The notes: generated by a model from the letters alone, not told the origin. Numbered from the stretch's first letter, positions 32,589 to 44,218 are shown. The stretch is 64,000 nucleotides of DNA from Hsuehochloa calcarea (GCA_036346395.1 CM070599.1:9477232-9541231); one strand, 5' to 3'. Numbers and translations are program-made.

Positions 32589-32593
32589 TGTCG
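32589..32593. repeat. Target-site duplication of Gy2, right copy (TGTCG)
   Basis: Matches 21060-21064 exactly. Confidence 0.92.
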
Positions 32594-33119
32594 GCGGGAG
32601 GTTTTTCTGATTTTTCGATTTTCTGTTTAATTGAAAAATCATTTAAAAGCTTCTAAAATTCATATCTTTTTCTGTATAACTCCAAAAATTGTGAAACCAA
32701 TTTCTAAATTTTTCTAAAATCAGGATCTTGCTAATGGTACTAGTCTTGTTCATTTTGGAGTTTATTATTTATGACTTTGGTATTTATTTGCTCTCTCTGC
32801 TGTGGTGTCTTTTTCCGGTACTTTCGACCGATTAGGATTCGACGACGCAGGAGACCTCAACTTCGACCAAGCTCAAGAATACCAGGACCCCTCTGCCTTT
32901 AACCAAGGCGAGTCAATACTTTGATCATTCCGAACCTACATTTTATGCAAACTATGTTTATTTAAAATAGCAAAATTGCACGCTTTAAGTTTGCAATCAA
33001 TGATATGTTCAAGCTTAAGGTAGTTAAATACCCATTTGCTGATTAATTACTTATTAAGCCATCCTTTGATAAATTAAATCCAGTATTCTTTGTCACCCTA
33101 GTAAATATATGGTAAATAC
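32594..33119 (+). repeat. LTR-E, part 2
   Basis: AT-rich LTR sequence continues LTR-E after Gy2. It contains the downstream motif GACGACGCAGGAGACC, whose equivalents in the plus-oriented Gy2-family LTR are at about 36540-36560. It is interrupted at 33120 by the RIRE1-like LTR. Confidence 0.65.
33115..33119. repeat. Target-site duplication of RIRE1-like solo LTR, left (AATAC)
   Basis: AATAC is repeated at 34386-34390. Confidence 0.92.
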
Positions 33120-34385
33120 TGTTGGAGATATGCCCTAGAGGCAATCATAGAGATGATGATATTTCGTTGTATCCATGATTTAATAAATGTTCCTTGAATA
33201 TTACCTTTGTGTTGATTAACAAGTATGTGGCTTGTTTGTGAAACTCTTTACTTGTATGGTTATTCTAAAGTTGTCCCTAGTCGGAGTTCATGTGAGGACA
33301 CACGTGAATGGTGGATTAGCACATGTATCGGTTGATGACTATGTTTCACAGGTCATAGACATGGAGATGTCAAACCAATAATATGGACACATGTTTAGAA
33401 CATGGTGTTGGACCGACCCATCATGAGACATAACAATTATACTTATGGTTCTCTCTACACAATGTGTACGCCTTGTCCTTAGACCTAAGATTGTCGCATG
33501 TACTTGAGATGTGAATCGACCTACTTAGGGGCTATCAAACGCTACTCTCAGAATCGGGTAGTTATAAAGGTAGTTTCGGGTTTGTCATGAAGCGTCTTTG
33601 CGAGGCATGGTCACTCAAGATGGGATTTGCCCTCTCTACGAGAGAGATATCTACAGGCCTCGAGTGATTGGATCGTAAACGCATGGCCATGCTACTTAAG
33701 GTTAAGAGTTAACCTATTAAGGGATTCGGATCACAAGATCGAGAAAGAGTGGTCGACTTGGAGCTCGTAAGAATATCGTGAGCAAAGGATTGGCATGTAC
33801 ATAACGTTGTGTTGGTTCGTCCGATATGATCTTTGTGTACGTTTAGGAGTTGGAACGTCTTGCTAGAGGCCGCTACCAACTATTGACCAAGTATGTATAC
33901 TCGTGTCATGTCTAAACATACGTGAACCTAGAGGGTCACACACTTAAGGGGCTGAAGCTTAATTCGGATTAGATCCGAATTAGAGTGGGCATTGAGTCCT
34001 AATGGGCCTCTATTAGTAGAAGCCCATTGTAAGGACGTCTATAAAAGGAGGGCAAGGGCGCACAGGTTTGGGGTGCAGTTTTTTCGTGACATCCTCAAAC
34101 CCTGGCCGCCACCTCTCCCACGCCCTAGTCGCTTGCGCGGATCTAGCAGTCCGGCGTGCGTCGCTTCCTCCCGTACGTGTGGATACCTTTGGATTTGCCA
34201 GATCCGTAGCGTTTGGACGAACCGCAAGAGGGAGTCAGACGTGGGGCCGCGACGAGGACGAGGAAGTAGTACGACTACTCTGCCCTGCGTCTAGTGGTAG
34301 GACCGTGATCTATAACTGAAGTGATCTTGGTTTACGGGTAGAATTTTTATTAATTTGCGCTAGTGAGCCTACCCTTAACCCTTCA
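33120..34385 (+). mobile_element. Solo LTR of a BARE/RIRE1-like Ty1/copia element
   Basis: This 1266-bp LTR begins TGTTGGAGATATGCCCTAGA, the hallmark start of the BARE/Angela/RIRE1 group, and ends CCCTTCA. It is flanked by the 5-bp duplication AATAC. A TATA box (TATAAAAG, 34040-34047) lies at the expected place before a GC-rich leader. There is no internal region or second LTR, so the element was reduced by recombination between its LTRs. Open frames of about 85-100 codons after the TATA box are not supported as genes. Confidence 0.92.
34040..34047 (+). promoter_or_regulatory. TATA box of RIRE1-like solo LTR
   Basis: TATAAAAG lies about 340 bp before the LTR end, preceded by AAGGACGTC. Its placement matches other BARE-like LTRs. 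Confidence 0.75.
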
Positions 34386-34390
34386 AATAC
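34386..34390. repeat. Target-site duplication of RIRE1-like solo LTR, right (AATAC)
   Basis: Matches 33115-33119. Confidence 0.92.
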
Positions 34391-34955
34391 TAGCCTAGGT
34401 TGTACTTAAGCGACATGCTAGTCTTGCTTAAGTACCGGGGCAATAAATGTCCCGATCATCATCCTTTAAACATGAAAAATGGTTTTGGGCAGTCATTGGA
34501 TGTAGATGACTGGTGTGTTGCGTTAATTGGTTTTCTCTCCCAAAACCCTAAACAACTTGCTAGTACCACATCTGGACGGATGGAAAGAGTGGTGGGTTCG
34601 GACGTAGCACGGGAATGGTTGGTATGTGATATGAACCGTCCAGATGAATTAAGGACTTAATCTTGTCATGACCTCCTGTGTAAAACAAGTACAACCGCAA
34701 GTCTGCAAATTACAACTTGGCTTAGTAAAATTATTGAACCCTGAATGTCATCCTACAACTGGTGTTTAGAAGTGTGCAAGCGGCAGGACGTATGCTGGCT
34801 TGAATGGGACACCAAAAACGGTGAAGTTATCAGCTGCGCTAGTCGTTGTGGCCGGGGCCAGCTGCGCTAGTCGTTGTGGTAAGCATCCCGCATAACTTAT
34901 GGAATTGGCTATAGGGGTGAGACGACGGAATGGGCAAGGTAGTTTGAAACGTTAC
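34391..34955 (+). repeat. LTR-E, part 3
   Basis: LTR-E continues between two nested insertions. It contains a short direct repeat, CAGCTGCGCTAGTCGTTGTG, at about 34831-34850 and again about 28 bp later. No gene. Confidence 0.6.
34951..34955. repeat. Target-site duplication of inverted solo LTR, left (GTTAC)
   Basis: GTTAC is repeated at 38080-38084. Confidence 0.92.
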
Positions 34956-37900
34956 TGTAACAGCCCAAAATTTCGATTTCAGTTGAAAATAAGACTTTAA
35001 TTAATTTTTGTGGATTTTCTGGAAATTTTAAAAACTTTCCCTAAAGTATCTTAAAGCTAAAATAATTTATGTGCAAAATCTATTACCAACTAAAAGTTGA
35101 AATTATTTTATTTAAGTCCAGAATGCCTCATAGAATTTCTGTGAATTTTCTCAAAATTTTTGGACTTCATTTACTATTTTCTAAAGCCTATTTAAATTTA
35201 TGGAATTAAATCAATTGAAAAAGGTTTAAAAATCTTTTACAAGATCTTGGGCGAAGCCCGGCCTTTGGTGCGTCTTGGCCCATTTCTCCCAAGACGAGTA
35301 TGCGGGTCGTCCGATCAAATCGGACGGCCGACAATCAATCCACTCGCCTCTCTCTCCTCTCTCTGTCTCGACAGGTGGGCCCTTTGCAGCGTCGTCTTCC
35401 TCGCGTTCGTCTCTCCGCGCGATCGTCGCTCCTGCCGCCATTAAAGCCGTACTGGACATCATCAATCCCCGTGATTCCCTCCCTCTCTTTCCTCGCATTC
35501 ACCTGCATTCAGTTCGGCCATTCACCCCAGACTCGCCCTCGGCCATTACCCCTTCCATAACTTCATTTACGCCGCCGCCCTCACCTCCATAAGCGGCGCG
35601 CCACCTCGCCACGATCTCCATCTCCGGCCTCGCCCTCGCCCTATAAAGGGAGCACCAAGTGCGCCTCTTCTCCCTCAAGCTTTTGCCCCAGCTCCCCTCG
35701 CATCCCTCGCCCCCAGTCGCCCGCATTTGGTCTCTCTCGTCGGCCGAGCTGTGCTCCACCGCCTCTAGTGCCGCCACCGGTGAACCTCCGGCCGCCTCGA
35801 TCGCACCACCGGCCGCCAAAGCCTGCGAACACAGTGCGCACCTCGCGCCCTCTGAACGTCGCCGAGCTCCTTCGCCGCCAACAATCGAACCTCACCGCCG
35901 CCTCGCCGTCGCCGACCATCTTCCGCCACGCCTTGCCGCCTGTAGCGATCACACTCAAGATCATCTCCGATCAATTTGCGACCCTCGCCGAGCTTCGCCA
36001 AGGCCGCCGCGCCTGCACCTCGGTTCCGGCGTCTCCTCTCCGGCGCCGGCGTGGCTCGCCACCTCAGCGCCACCTCATCGCTTTCGGCGTGCGTGGCGAC
36101 CAAGTCAAGATCTGGTGGGCTGCAATAAGCAGCAAGGCCAAAGACAACCGCTCCTTCACATCATTGCGTCCGAGTCCACCGTGGACTCGGAAAGCGCCGT
36201 GGACTCAGTCCATGACAGTTCGGGCCCACATGTCAGTCTCTGTGAACAGTACCGCTAACGCATGCTTGCGCAATAATTGGAATTTTCTTTAGAAATTTAA
36301 TTCGGGAAAATCGGAAATTCTGATTTTAGGATTTAATTTAGGTTTTAAACTTCCAGGAGCTCGTATTTCTTCATACAAACTCCGATTTAGGTGATTCAAA
36401 TTTCTAAATTTGTATAAAATCAAGATCTAGATAACTAAACCAAAATTATTTAATTTGGAGTTAATTTGTATTTTCATTTGAATTTATTTGAGTTCTTTTG
36501 AATTCTGTTTGAATTTGGATTATTCTCGCGTATAGATTTTGACGACTCCGGAGAGCTTGACCCTATTGAAGAAGTAGAATACCAGGAATTTGAACAAGGC
36601 AAGTTACACCATTGACCATTTTGCCCCCAATATTTAAAATTATTTAATTCATGTTTTAAATTATTATTGCATGCATAATTGTATTTTATTATTTTAAATT
36701 CCTGTTTTAAATATTTAATTATTCCAATTCCTTTGTATAGCCAAATTTGATTGTTGTATTATCAATTCCTTGTAACCTTAGTCACATGAATTTAAAAATA
36801 AATATATGCATAGCAAATGCTTAGACCATGAAATATTTGATTTTGGGAGAATTTAGCCAAAACTTCTTAAATTGATAAAAAGCCTATGACATTGCTTTGT
36901 CATGGTGGACTTTTGCAAATATCTTTGAAAATTATAAAAATAAAAGAAAATGGTTTGTACTTGGGCAAACATGGACCGTTGGTGGAGTGCGAGTTTATGC
37001 ACTGCCTGTCTGCAGTTGGGACTGAGACCCAGGGTTTTTATTGAAAGTTGCCCAAGTAGGTTAAGGACCGTTCTTTGAGCCGCATCTTGCAAAAGCTCCA
37101 CCGTACTACCACATGTTCTGTATGGGCAGAACCAGGCTTAATAATTTGTCTTACCTCATTATTGTTTATGCCATTTTTGTTGTGTGGGTGTCGGTTAGAC
37201 TTTATTCCCACTTGGCGCAAGAGGGGGTTTCCGCCAGGTGGTTAGCCTAATGGAAGTGAAACCTTAGCGGGCATATTGGTATTGAGGTAATGTATTGGAA
37301 ACGCCTTGTGATAATTGCCCACCACACGCCTAAGGAAGCGTGTATTGGCCGAGCATATAGCAGGCAAATTATCTCGTGTGGGTAAAGTTGTACCCCTCTG
37401 CAGAGTGTAAATCTATTCGAATAGCCGTGTCCACGGTCATGGACATGCTGAGCAAAGCCACTCTAAGTTAAATTTGTTTTTGGTTTTAAAATAACTTTGG
37501 ACATGATTTGAGGATGGTTAATCCTTGTGGTAAATTTGGGCGGGTAGCCTTGTGATTGGAGGGTATCCTTCACCATGTTTCATATGGAGGTTATCCACTA
37601 TAAAATGATCAATTTTAAATCTCATTTTAGCTATGTAATGAAAATATGCCTTGAAACTTAGTATAACTATTTAAACCAAAAATGCTGATTTATGCAAATG
37701 AACCCTACAACCTTCCTTTGAATGACTTATGCATGCATTCTAAATTCTGTATTGGGTGTAATTTGCGAGCACAGTTGTAGTGCTCACTCTTGCTGAATAT
37801 ATAATTCAGGAGAAGACTGCTATCCGAAAGGTGAGGAGCAGGACGATTAGGCAGCGACCTCCAGACGATTGCCTGTGGCGTATCGTGTGGCTTACCATTA

Positions 37901-38079
37901 TATTTTGCTTCCACTTAATGTTTTATTTGGCCCCAGGCCCAAAGTGTAATAAACTCTATGCTTATTAATAAATACGCTGGATATGTTTGTGATAACATTT
38001 TTGTGACTGTGTACACTGGAAATCCTGGACTAGAGTATGAACACAGAGAATTCGGGATCCTTCGTTCCCGGGTTCGACA
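34956..38079 (+). mobile_element. Solo LTR of the Gy2 family, inverted relative to Gy2
   Basis: This 3124-bp LTR starts TGTAACAGCCC and ends GGGTTCGACA. It is the reverse complement of the Gy2 LTRs over its whole length and is flanked by GTTAC. It retains the TATA box (CTATAAAGG, 35641-35649), the CGTCCGAT palindrome (35308-35326) and the dyad-rich module (37381-37447). The GC-rich part (35300-36250) shows frames on both strands that are not genes. It serves as the outgroup copy for deciding which Gy2 LTR lost bases. Confidence 0.93.
37381..37447 (+). promoter_or_regulatory. Dyad-rich LTR module, best-preserved copy
   Basis: In order it has GGTAAAGTTGTA, CTCTGCAGAG (perfect palindrome), CTATTCGAATAG (perfect palindrome) and GTCCA/TGGAC (inverted repeat). 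Confidence 0.65.
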
Positions 38080-38084
38080 GTTAC
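38080..38084. repeat. Target-site duplication of inverted solo LTR, right (GTTAC)
   Basis: Matches 34951-34955. Confidence 0.92.
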
Positions 38085-38982
38085 TGTGACGATCGCTCAA
38101 CTAGATGACTAAGGAATCATGTAGGGTAACGAGTATGATTATCTCTTGTGGGTACAGTGTACAACCTCTGCAGAGTCTAAACTATTTAAACAGTCGCGCC
38201 TACAGTCAAAGGCGGACATGGGAACTTAACCTGAGTTAGTTCTATTTCAAAAATCTTGGTGGGTAGGATTGGAATTGTGTTGGGCTCATCCAGCCCTTGT
38301 TTTGGATTTTTCCTGGGTAGCCTTAGCTAGTGCTGATAATCGGTGGACGTAACTGTTATCAAAATTAAGCATAAGGTGGAGGTAACCTTCGCTGTTATTT
38401 AATATTGCACTTACTCTCTTTAATAAAAATGCAATTTGTTTAAAATGCTAAGTCATAGGACTTTGTAATTATGATAATTGAAAATATTGCTTTAGCAAAT
38501 AAAAGAACCTAAGCCATCCTTGTTAAGCCTTGCATGTATACTATTGCATTCTGTGTGTTGGCTCACGAGCACGGTAGTTGTGCTCATTTTCGTTCTTTCC
38601 CCCAAACCCTCAGAAGCAGGAAATTTTGGAGATTTCGACTACTACGAGGAACCAGATGTCTGAAGACCCAGGAATTCTTGAAGCGTAGTTTAGTTCTTAG
38701 TTGTTCTAGTCTCGCCTTGATCTAGTGACTATTTGGTACCTAGGTGCATCCCATATTATCTGAGTTTTGGGTAATATCGGATGTACACAGGTTTCCCCAG
38801 TCACTTGCCTGTGGAGATATGTGCCCTCACCCTTTTTGCTTCCGTTGTCGCTTCCGCTACTTTGTAATGTAATTATTTGGCATGTTCGGCCCCTTTATTC
38901 TAAAAGTTGACCCGATGCGGTCTATGTAAAGTCTGATGTGTTAAGTTAATGAATGGTATGGTTTTACATCATTGTATGAAAT
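38085..38982 (+). repeat. LTR-E, part 4
   Basis: LTR-E continues, with a diverged dyad module near 38160-38215 and a GCTTCCG/CTTCCGCTACTTTG stretch typical of the region before the LTR end. It is cut by the start of Sv1 at 38983, so its true end lies outside the window. Confidence 0.6.
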
Positions 38983-40641
38983 TGAAGGACCGAAATGGCA
39001 ACAGAGTGGGTGGTGAATGGTGCCTTAAAAATTAAAAACTCCCCTTTACTGCATTTAAATAAACCTACAAAGCCCTCTGGAAAACTCAAGAAGATTGAAG
39101 CAAAATCAGAGAACGAAAACAAGCTTCGGTACATTTCGCGAAATCGGAAGCTCGATTCTACCCGCAGTAGTTCGCGATGCGGTAGTTCCGGTTCATCGCG
39201 GAAGTTCACGCCCGATGAGTTCCGCCGTGGACAATCGGAAGTTCGATTGTCCCGACCAAGAACAAGATCTTCGGTTTTGCCCAAAAATCCAAATACTAAA
39301 TCTTGAATGCTCTTCTCAGGTCAAGTTTCACAGGACATCATCCTAAACAACATCTTGACCTCATGGAGAAGAATCGCAGACAAAGATTCATTAATCAAAG
39401 AGAAATCGAATTTCTTGAAGAAGGGGCAAGAATTACCAAAAACTACAAAAGACAAGATTCTCAGATTCTTAGCTCATGAAACTTTGAGGATATATTAGCA
39501 ATATCAATACGACTCTATATATCAAGTTTCATGCCATCTCATACGAGGAATCAAAAGATACACCAAAACCCTAGATATTCAACATGAACAGAGAGGGAAT
39601 AAAAGAGGCATAAACAAAGAACCAAAACCTCCAAGTTTCACTGATAGGAATCAAAAGATTACAAAGGAAAACACAGAGGAATGATTAAACAATTTCAGTT
39701 CATCCTCTCCAACTCAACAAACTCTCAAAAAGCATAACAACCTCTCCAAAGGCTCTTTAGCTAAAGCTAACCCTAATTTTCTCTCTCAAAAAGTCTAACC
39801 CTAACACGTGGGTTCACCTCTATTTATAGCCCTTGGCTAACGGGTCTCCAACCCATTAAGCCCGCTACACCCGAACGGAACCGCCTCCACTTGTGCCGCT
39901 GCGATAAAAGACCGTTCGCCCCTTGCGCACCTTCTCGAAGCCTCCGTACACCTTCTTGTCATTGACTCGCAACCACCTCAAGATTCACGCCGTCTTCGAC
40001 ACATCTCGACCGTTCTGACCTCAACGCCGCCTGCGCCTAGTCCGATCACCTCGTGTCTCGCCACGACTTCGTCTCGATGTCCTGCAGTCAACACAGACAA
40101 AAACACATCACATAGCATTGCCCAATATCATAGCATCAATATTTGTACAAGACTCAAACTCATACAAAACAAAAATCACAAACTATCCTTCTCTGCACAG
40201 TTCTGGACACAATCGGAAGTTCCGCACTTACCATTGCGGAAGTTCCGATTTCTGGAACGTCCGCACTTGTCAGGATGATCGGAAGTTCCGCGCTTACCAT
40301 TGCGGAAGTTCCGATTATCGGAACGTCCGCACTCCCAGATTTTCAATTCCGATTTTTGTCACAGAGGAATACTCACGTCAGTATTATCGGACAAACCACG
40401 TCCCCAGGTGCGGAAGTTCCGATTACTTCAACTGAACACAATTCCTAGATTAATCGGAAGTTCCTCTTTCCAAAGCTGGTAGTTCCGATTATCGGAACTT
40501 CCGCTACATACACAGCGGTAATTCCGATTATCCTGTTTCATCACAGAAACAGTACAAACAGAGAGACTCAACTCTCAACCTATTCAACAAGTTGTCAAAT
40601 ACTCATCACTCACAATGGAGGACCTCTCACATGGTCTTTCA
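38983..40641 (-). repeat. Sv1 3' LTR
   Basis: On the element strand it starts TGAAAGACC and ends GGTCCTTCA, giving extended imperfect terminal inverted repeats. Clusters of CGGAAGTTCCG-type dyads lie near both ends (39143-39260 and 40209-40530). A TATA-like CTATAAATAG on the element strand lies near 39820-39830. Only one LTR is in the window, so the left end was set by comparison with the Sv2 LTR terminus. Confidence 0.78.
40209..40530 (-). repeat. Cluster of 11-bp dyad motifs CGGAAGTTCCG in Sv1 LTR
   Basis: Five exact CGGAAGTTCCG copies (near 40215, 40239, 40282, 40306 and 40411), one CGGAACTTCCG (near 40494) and several one-mismatch copies lie within about 320 bp of the U3 end. Part of the cluster is a tandem duplication of a unit of about 67 bp. 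A second, looser cluster lies at 39143-39260. Confidence 0.85.
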
Positions 40642-40652
40642 ATCTCCCCCTT
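40642..40652 (-). other. Sv1 polypurine tract
   Basis: AAGGGGGAGAT on the element strand, immediately before the 3' LTR, in the Sirevirus context CATCAAGGGGGAGAT. Confidence 0.88.
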
Positions 40653-42402
40653 GATGAGTATATTGACAATCACCGAAAAAGCATAAGATGAGTTTGAGTT
40701 TAAAATCAACCAAGGTCCAAACAAGTAGTACAAAAGCTCAAGACCAAGTTGACAGAAGAGAAAGACTTGAGACGAGATGAAAGAGCAATTTTCGCAAAAC
40801 TCAAGGCTTTTCTCCAGAAGACTTTTTCTCTCCAAAATTCTTCCCCTTTGGCAATAAAATCATCAAGATGTATGAAAGAGAGGAAATGACTATATGATAT
40901 TCATTCTAAGCATTAGGAGCCATGTAGATTATCCAAAATGACTATTAGAGTATTACACCAAGCCATAACACAGAAGAATGCTATCAAGATCATGACAATT
41001 GATGTATAGAATAGCTAAGACAGAAAATCCATAATCTGATTAATGATCCAATTCTTTAGCAAGTCAAATAAACCAAGATTGCAGTCTAGCTAAAGGTATC
41101 CAAGGATGATACAAGCCATGTCAAATACTCTAAGTGGAACCGAGAAGCATACTATTGAACAGTTTAGAGTGCTACCAGTTGTAAGATTGACTCAATTTTA
41201 TCCAGTACTTGGTCTTTTTAATGATAAGTAATTTTAGCATAAGTTTCTTTTTCTGTAAACATAATTATGGCTTTATCTTAGTGAAGCAAGTCCTGGACTA
41301 GGTGCCATCCACAACTGCCTCCTAAGCTTCAACCAATTTTTCAAATCTTAACCATGTGCTAGATCCCAAGTCTTATGCGACCACTCCAAGCAACTGCCTT
41401 AAGAAAGTGATCTTAGGTCATCCAAGGCTCCCCCTGAGTTCATGCCTAGTGCAATGGCAAGCAGTCTCATGAGAAAGATTTGGTGAGATCAGTTTTTTCG
41501 CACAAAAGAGATCATTTTTGCTTTTGAAGTTTTTAGACCAACGATTAAAGATAAATTAAGTTTCTTAACAAACTGACATAGCTTACTCTGAAACTCAATA
41601 AGGATTCAAGACTCAACTCAGCATACTTGACATGGCGAGAATCATAAAAGGATAGCTTCAACCAGACTAGTCTCAAGAGCTATTATGACAAGTTTTTAAT
41701 TCAAGTTTAGCATTTTTTAATCACCTTAGCATGGCAAAGACTAAACTACACATAAAAAGTCATGATAAATCTAGCAGTTTAGCATAAATCATAGCAAGAT
41801 GTAAAACAGTGAAAATAGATCATAAGGGATAATAAACAAGGCTCCTTATGATTATAATGCAATGCAGGATGAAATGCACGAAAATATAGATCCCCTTCAG
41901 AATGATATGCATCTTTTAATTCAGGTTGAGTTATGACAAAATTAAGAACTGGAATAACCAAGATAAACTCCCCCTGAACCAAAGGAACAAAAACGAGAAA
42001 CTGGAACGAGAAAGAGAAAAGGCAGTCCTTAGAGCATAGATAATATATAGAGAATAACAAAACTCAGAATGATTCTTATCTACCCCATATGATTCCAGAA
42101 CTATTAGCTGATTAACTAACTCACTAAGGAGCAAACACTGTCCCTGTCTACCCAAGGGTGGCCCGACCCACGCTAGAACCTATAAGAAGTGAGAAAGCTC
42201 AACTTAGAGAGAGGAGAAACAGCTAATAAGCAGCATCCTAGAAGCACAAGATAAGAATTCGCAGTCAAAGCACACTTGGCAAGATAACCACTCTAATCTA
42301 TGCTGGAAGGACTTAGACCCAAAGCACTTAAATAAAAATACAACCAGAAAGGAGAAATAGCATAAATAAAATATAATACAGCAGTAGCACATAAGCCCTC
42401 CC
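40653..42402 (-). other. Sv1 non-coding region between pol and 3' LTR
   Basis: About 1.75 kb without a meaningful frame. It has extra purine tracts on the element strand (opposite CTTCCCCTTTGG at about 40840, CTCCCCCTGAGTTC at about 41429 and CTCCCCCTGAACC at about 41969) and a 91-bp block (41414-41504) shared with Sv2. Long post-pol regions with repeated polypurine tracts are known for Sireviruses. Confidence 0.75.
41414..41504 (-). promoter_or_regulatory. Conserved non-coding block, Sv1 copy
   Basis: It matches 48940-49030 of Sv2 with about five differences by eye, while flanking sequence is much more diverged. It contains CTCCCCCTGAGTTCATGCC. Its role is unknown; it may include a secondary plus-strand priming site. 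Confidence 0.7.
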
Positions 42403-42801
42403 TCACAGCAGTCCATAAGGACAAATCACCCCAAGCTCTCCCCGCAGAGCTGAAAACCGAGAGCTGTCCAGAGGCTTGGTGAAGATATCAGCCAACTGGT
42501 GCTCACTCTCCACAAACTGGAGCACAATGTCACCCTTCTCTACATGGTCTCGAAGAAAGTGATATCTGATATCAATATGCTTGGTCCGAGAATGTTGCAC
42601 TGGGTTCTTGGCAATGCAAATCGCAGACGTGTTATCACAAAAGAGTGGAACACGGTCGATTACTACCCAAAGTCCTGCAGGTCGAGACCATCCAAAGCAC
42701 TTGGCTACAGCAACTGGCTGCAGCAACGTACTCGGCCTCTGCGCAGTGGATGCGCAACACCGGATTCCTTCCTTGAGGACCAGAGACAAGAGAAGTGCCA
42801 A
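42403..42801 (-). pseudogene. pol: Sv1 RNase H C-terminal part
   Basis: From about residue 45 this is copia RNase H: VPLFCDNTSAICIAKNPVQH with Asp56, TKHIDIRYHFLRDHV and the C-terminal QLADIFTKPLDSSRF. The reading ends at the true Pol stop (GVICPYGLL). The first 44 codons are out of frame; the upstream RNase H part is scrambled in 42802-42900. Confidence 0.88.
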
Positions 42802-43273
42802 TGAATTGGCAAGTGCCAGAGGTGCTCTTCCTATCTATCCTACACCAAGCTAAATCGCATCGGAGAAGGCTCTAAGAGATAGACAAGAAGAGGAAGAGTC
42901 CCAGATACCATAGTCAATGGTAGCTCGACGGTACCGAAAGATGCGCTTCACCGCCTGACGGTGAGATACGCGAGGAGAAGCTCAAATCGAGCACAAAGAC
43001 ATACTGAGAGAAATGTATGTCCGGTCTCGAGGTGTGAGGTACAAGAGAGCCAATCATGCTCCTGAACTCCTTTTGGTCAACAGTTCGCCGCCTTCATCGG
43101 ATCAGCATTGTATATGCCATCGGAGTTGATCTTGGCTTCCATCATTCATGTCAGCGCTTCAGAGGTCTCGAGTGTACTTGCCTTGGTGAAGAAAAGTACC
43201 TTCCGAGTCTGCTTGATTTGGAAGCCAAGGAAGAAGCTCAACTCGCCCATCATGCTCATCTCAAATTCCGAGC
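42802..43273 (-). pseudogene. pol: Sv1 RT C-terminus and RNase H start (frameshifted)
   Basis: Short in-frame pieces correspond to the region between the YVDD motif and RNase H. No frame exceeds a few tens of codons. By position it should include the first RNase H aspartate and glutamate. Confidence 0.6.
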
Positions 43274-43777
43274 TCATAACATCGGAAAACGGGAAGCGAG
43301 TATGTGAGGAGCCGCAAAGATGATGTCGTCCACATAGATCTGGACGAGCAAAAGATCAGTGCCAAGACGGCGGATGAACAAGGTCTTGTTTATTTTACCC
43401 ATTTCAAAACCATGACTCAGCAGATAGGACTTAATCCTTTCATACCAAGCTCTGGGAGCCTGCTTGAATCCATACAAAGCTTTGAAAAGCCTGTAGACAT
43501 GGTTAGGGTATTTGGGGTTCTCGAAACCTGAAGGCTGTCTGACATAGACTTCTTCCTCAATAAGGCCATTGAGGAAAGCACTCTTGACATCCATCTGGTA
43601 AAGCTTGAAACCCTTAGAAGCTGCAAAGGAAAGCAGGATTCTAATGGCTTCAAGTCTAGCTACAGGGGCAAAGGTCTCTTCGAAATCTAGACCCTCAACT
43701 TGGGAGTACCCCTGAGCTACCAGCCTAGCCTTGTTTCGAATGACTAACCCATCTTCACTTTGCTTGTTTTTGAACAC
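43274..43777 (-). pseudogene. pol: Sv1 reverse transcriptase core
   Basis: Copia RT with RNKARLVAQGYSQVEGLDFEE, FAPVARLEAIRILL, QMDVKSAFLNG (catalytic Asp63), ALYGFKQAPRAWYE and YVDDIIF (Asp150 and Asp151). After YVDDIIF the frame is lost. It is in frame with the upstream segment 43778-44167, separated by a single TAG where the flanking motif (IIGTK, stop, VFKNK) points to a changed tryptophan codon. Confidence 0.92.
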
Positions 43778-44167
43778 CTATTTGGTCCCAATGATATTGT
43801 GACCTTGAGGGGGCTCAACAAGGGACCAGACCTTGTTTCTTTCAAAGTTTTCCAACTCCTCATGCATGGCGTTTATCCAAGACTCGTCAGATAGAGCATG
43901 ACAAACGTCTTTGGGCTCAAATGAGGCGACGAAAGCAGAATGGAGACAAAAGAGAGACAAACCAGCTTTGGAACGTGTGACACGCTCAAAGAGGTCTCCA
44001 ATGATCTGCTCTGAAGGATGGTCCTTTTGAATGTGTCTAGGAGGTCCAGGGTGAGATGAAGAAGTGGCCTCTACCTCATTAGCAGATGAGATAGGAACAG
44101 AGCCACTAGCATCAGAAGAAGCAGAAGGTAAGGGCTGATCTCCTCGAGGTGCAGTGCAAGAAGGCAC
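43778..44167 (-). pseudogene. pol: Sv1 integrase-RT linker and RT N-terminus
   Basis: A low-complexity serine/proline-rich linker is followed by HIQKDHPSEQIIGDL, RVTRSK and the RT entry block ALSDESWINAMHEELENFER. This is the standard copia arrangement. Confidence 0.85.
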
Positions 44168-44218
44168 CTCAAGAGGAGGAGGAAGAACTGGATCGGGTAG
44201 ACAACCCTCATCTCCGTC

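Noticed and set aside
39002..39006. CAGAG as a target-site duplication closing LTR-E (partner 20282-20286)
   Set aside because: 39002-39006 is inside the Sv1 LTR, which starts at 38983 by comparison with the Sv2 LTR terminus. The match is coincidental, so the LTR-E end is not in the window.
40209..40530. Possible CRISPR array (short repeats with spacers)
   Set aside because: The motif is an 11-bp dyad with irregular spacing in a plant retrotransposon LTR, with no cas genes. Partial tandem duplication explains the regular part.
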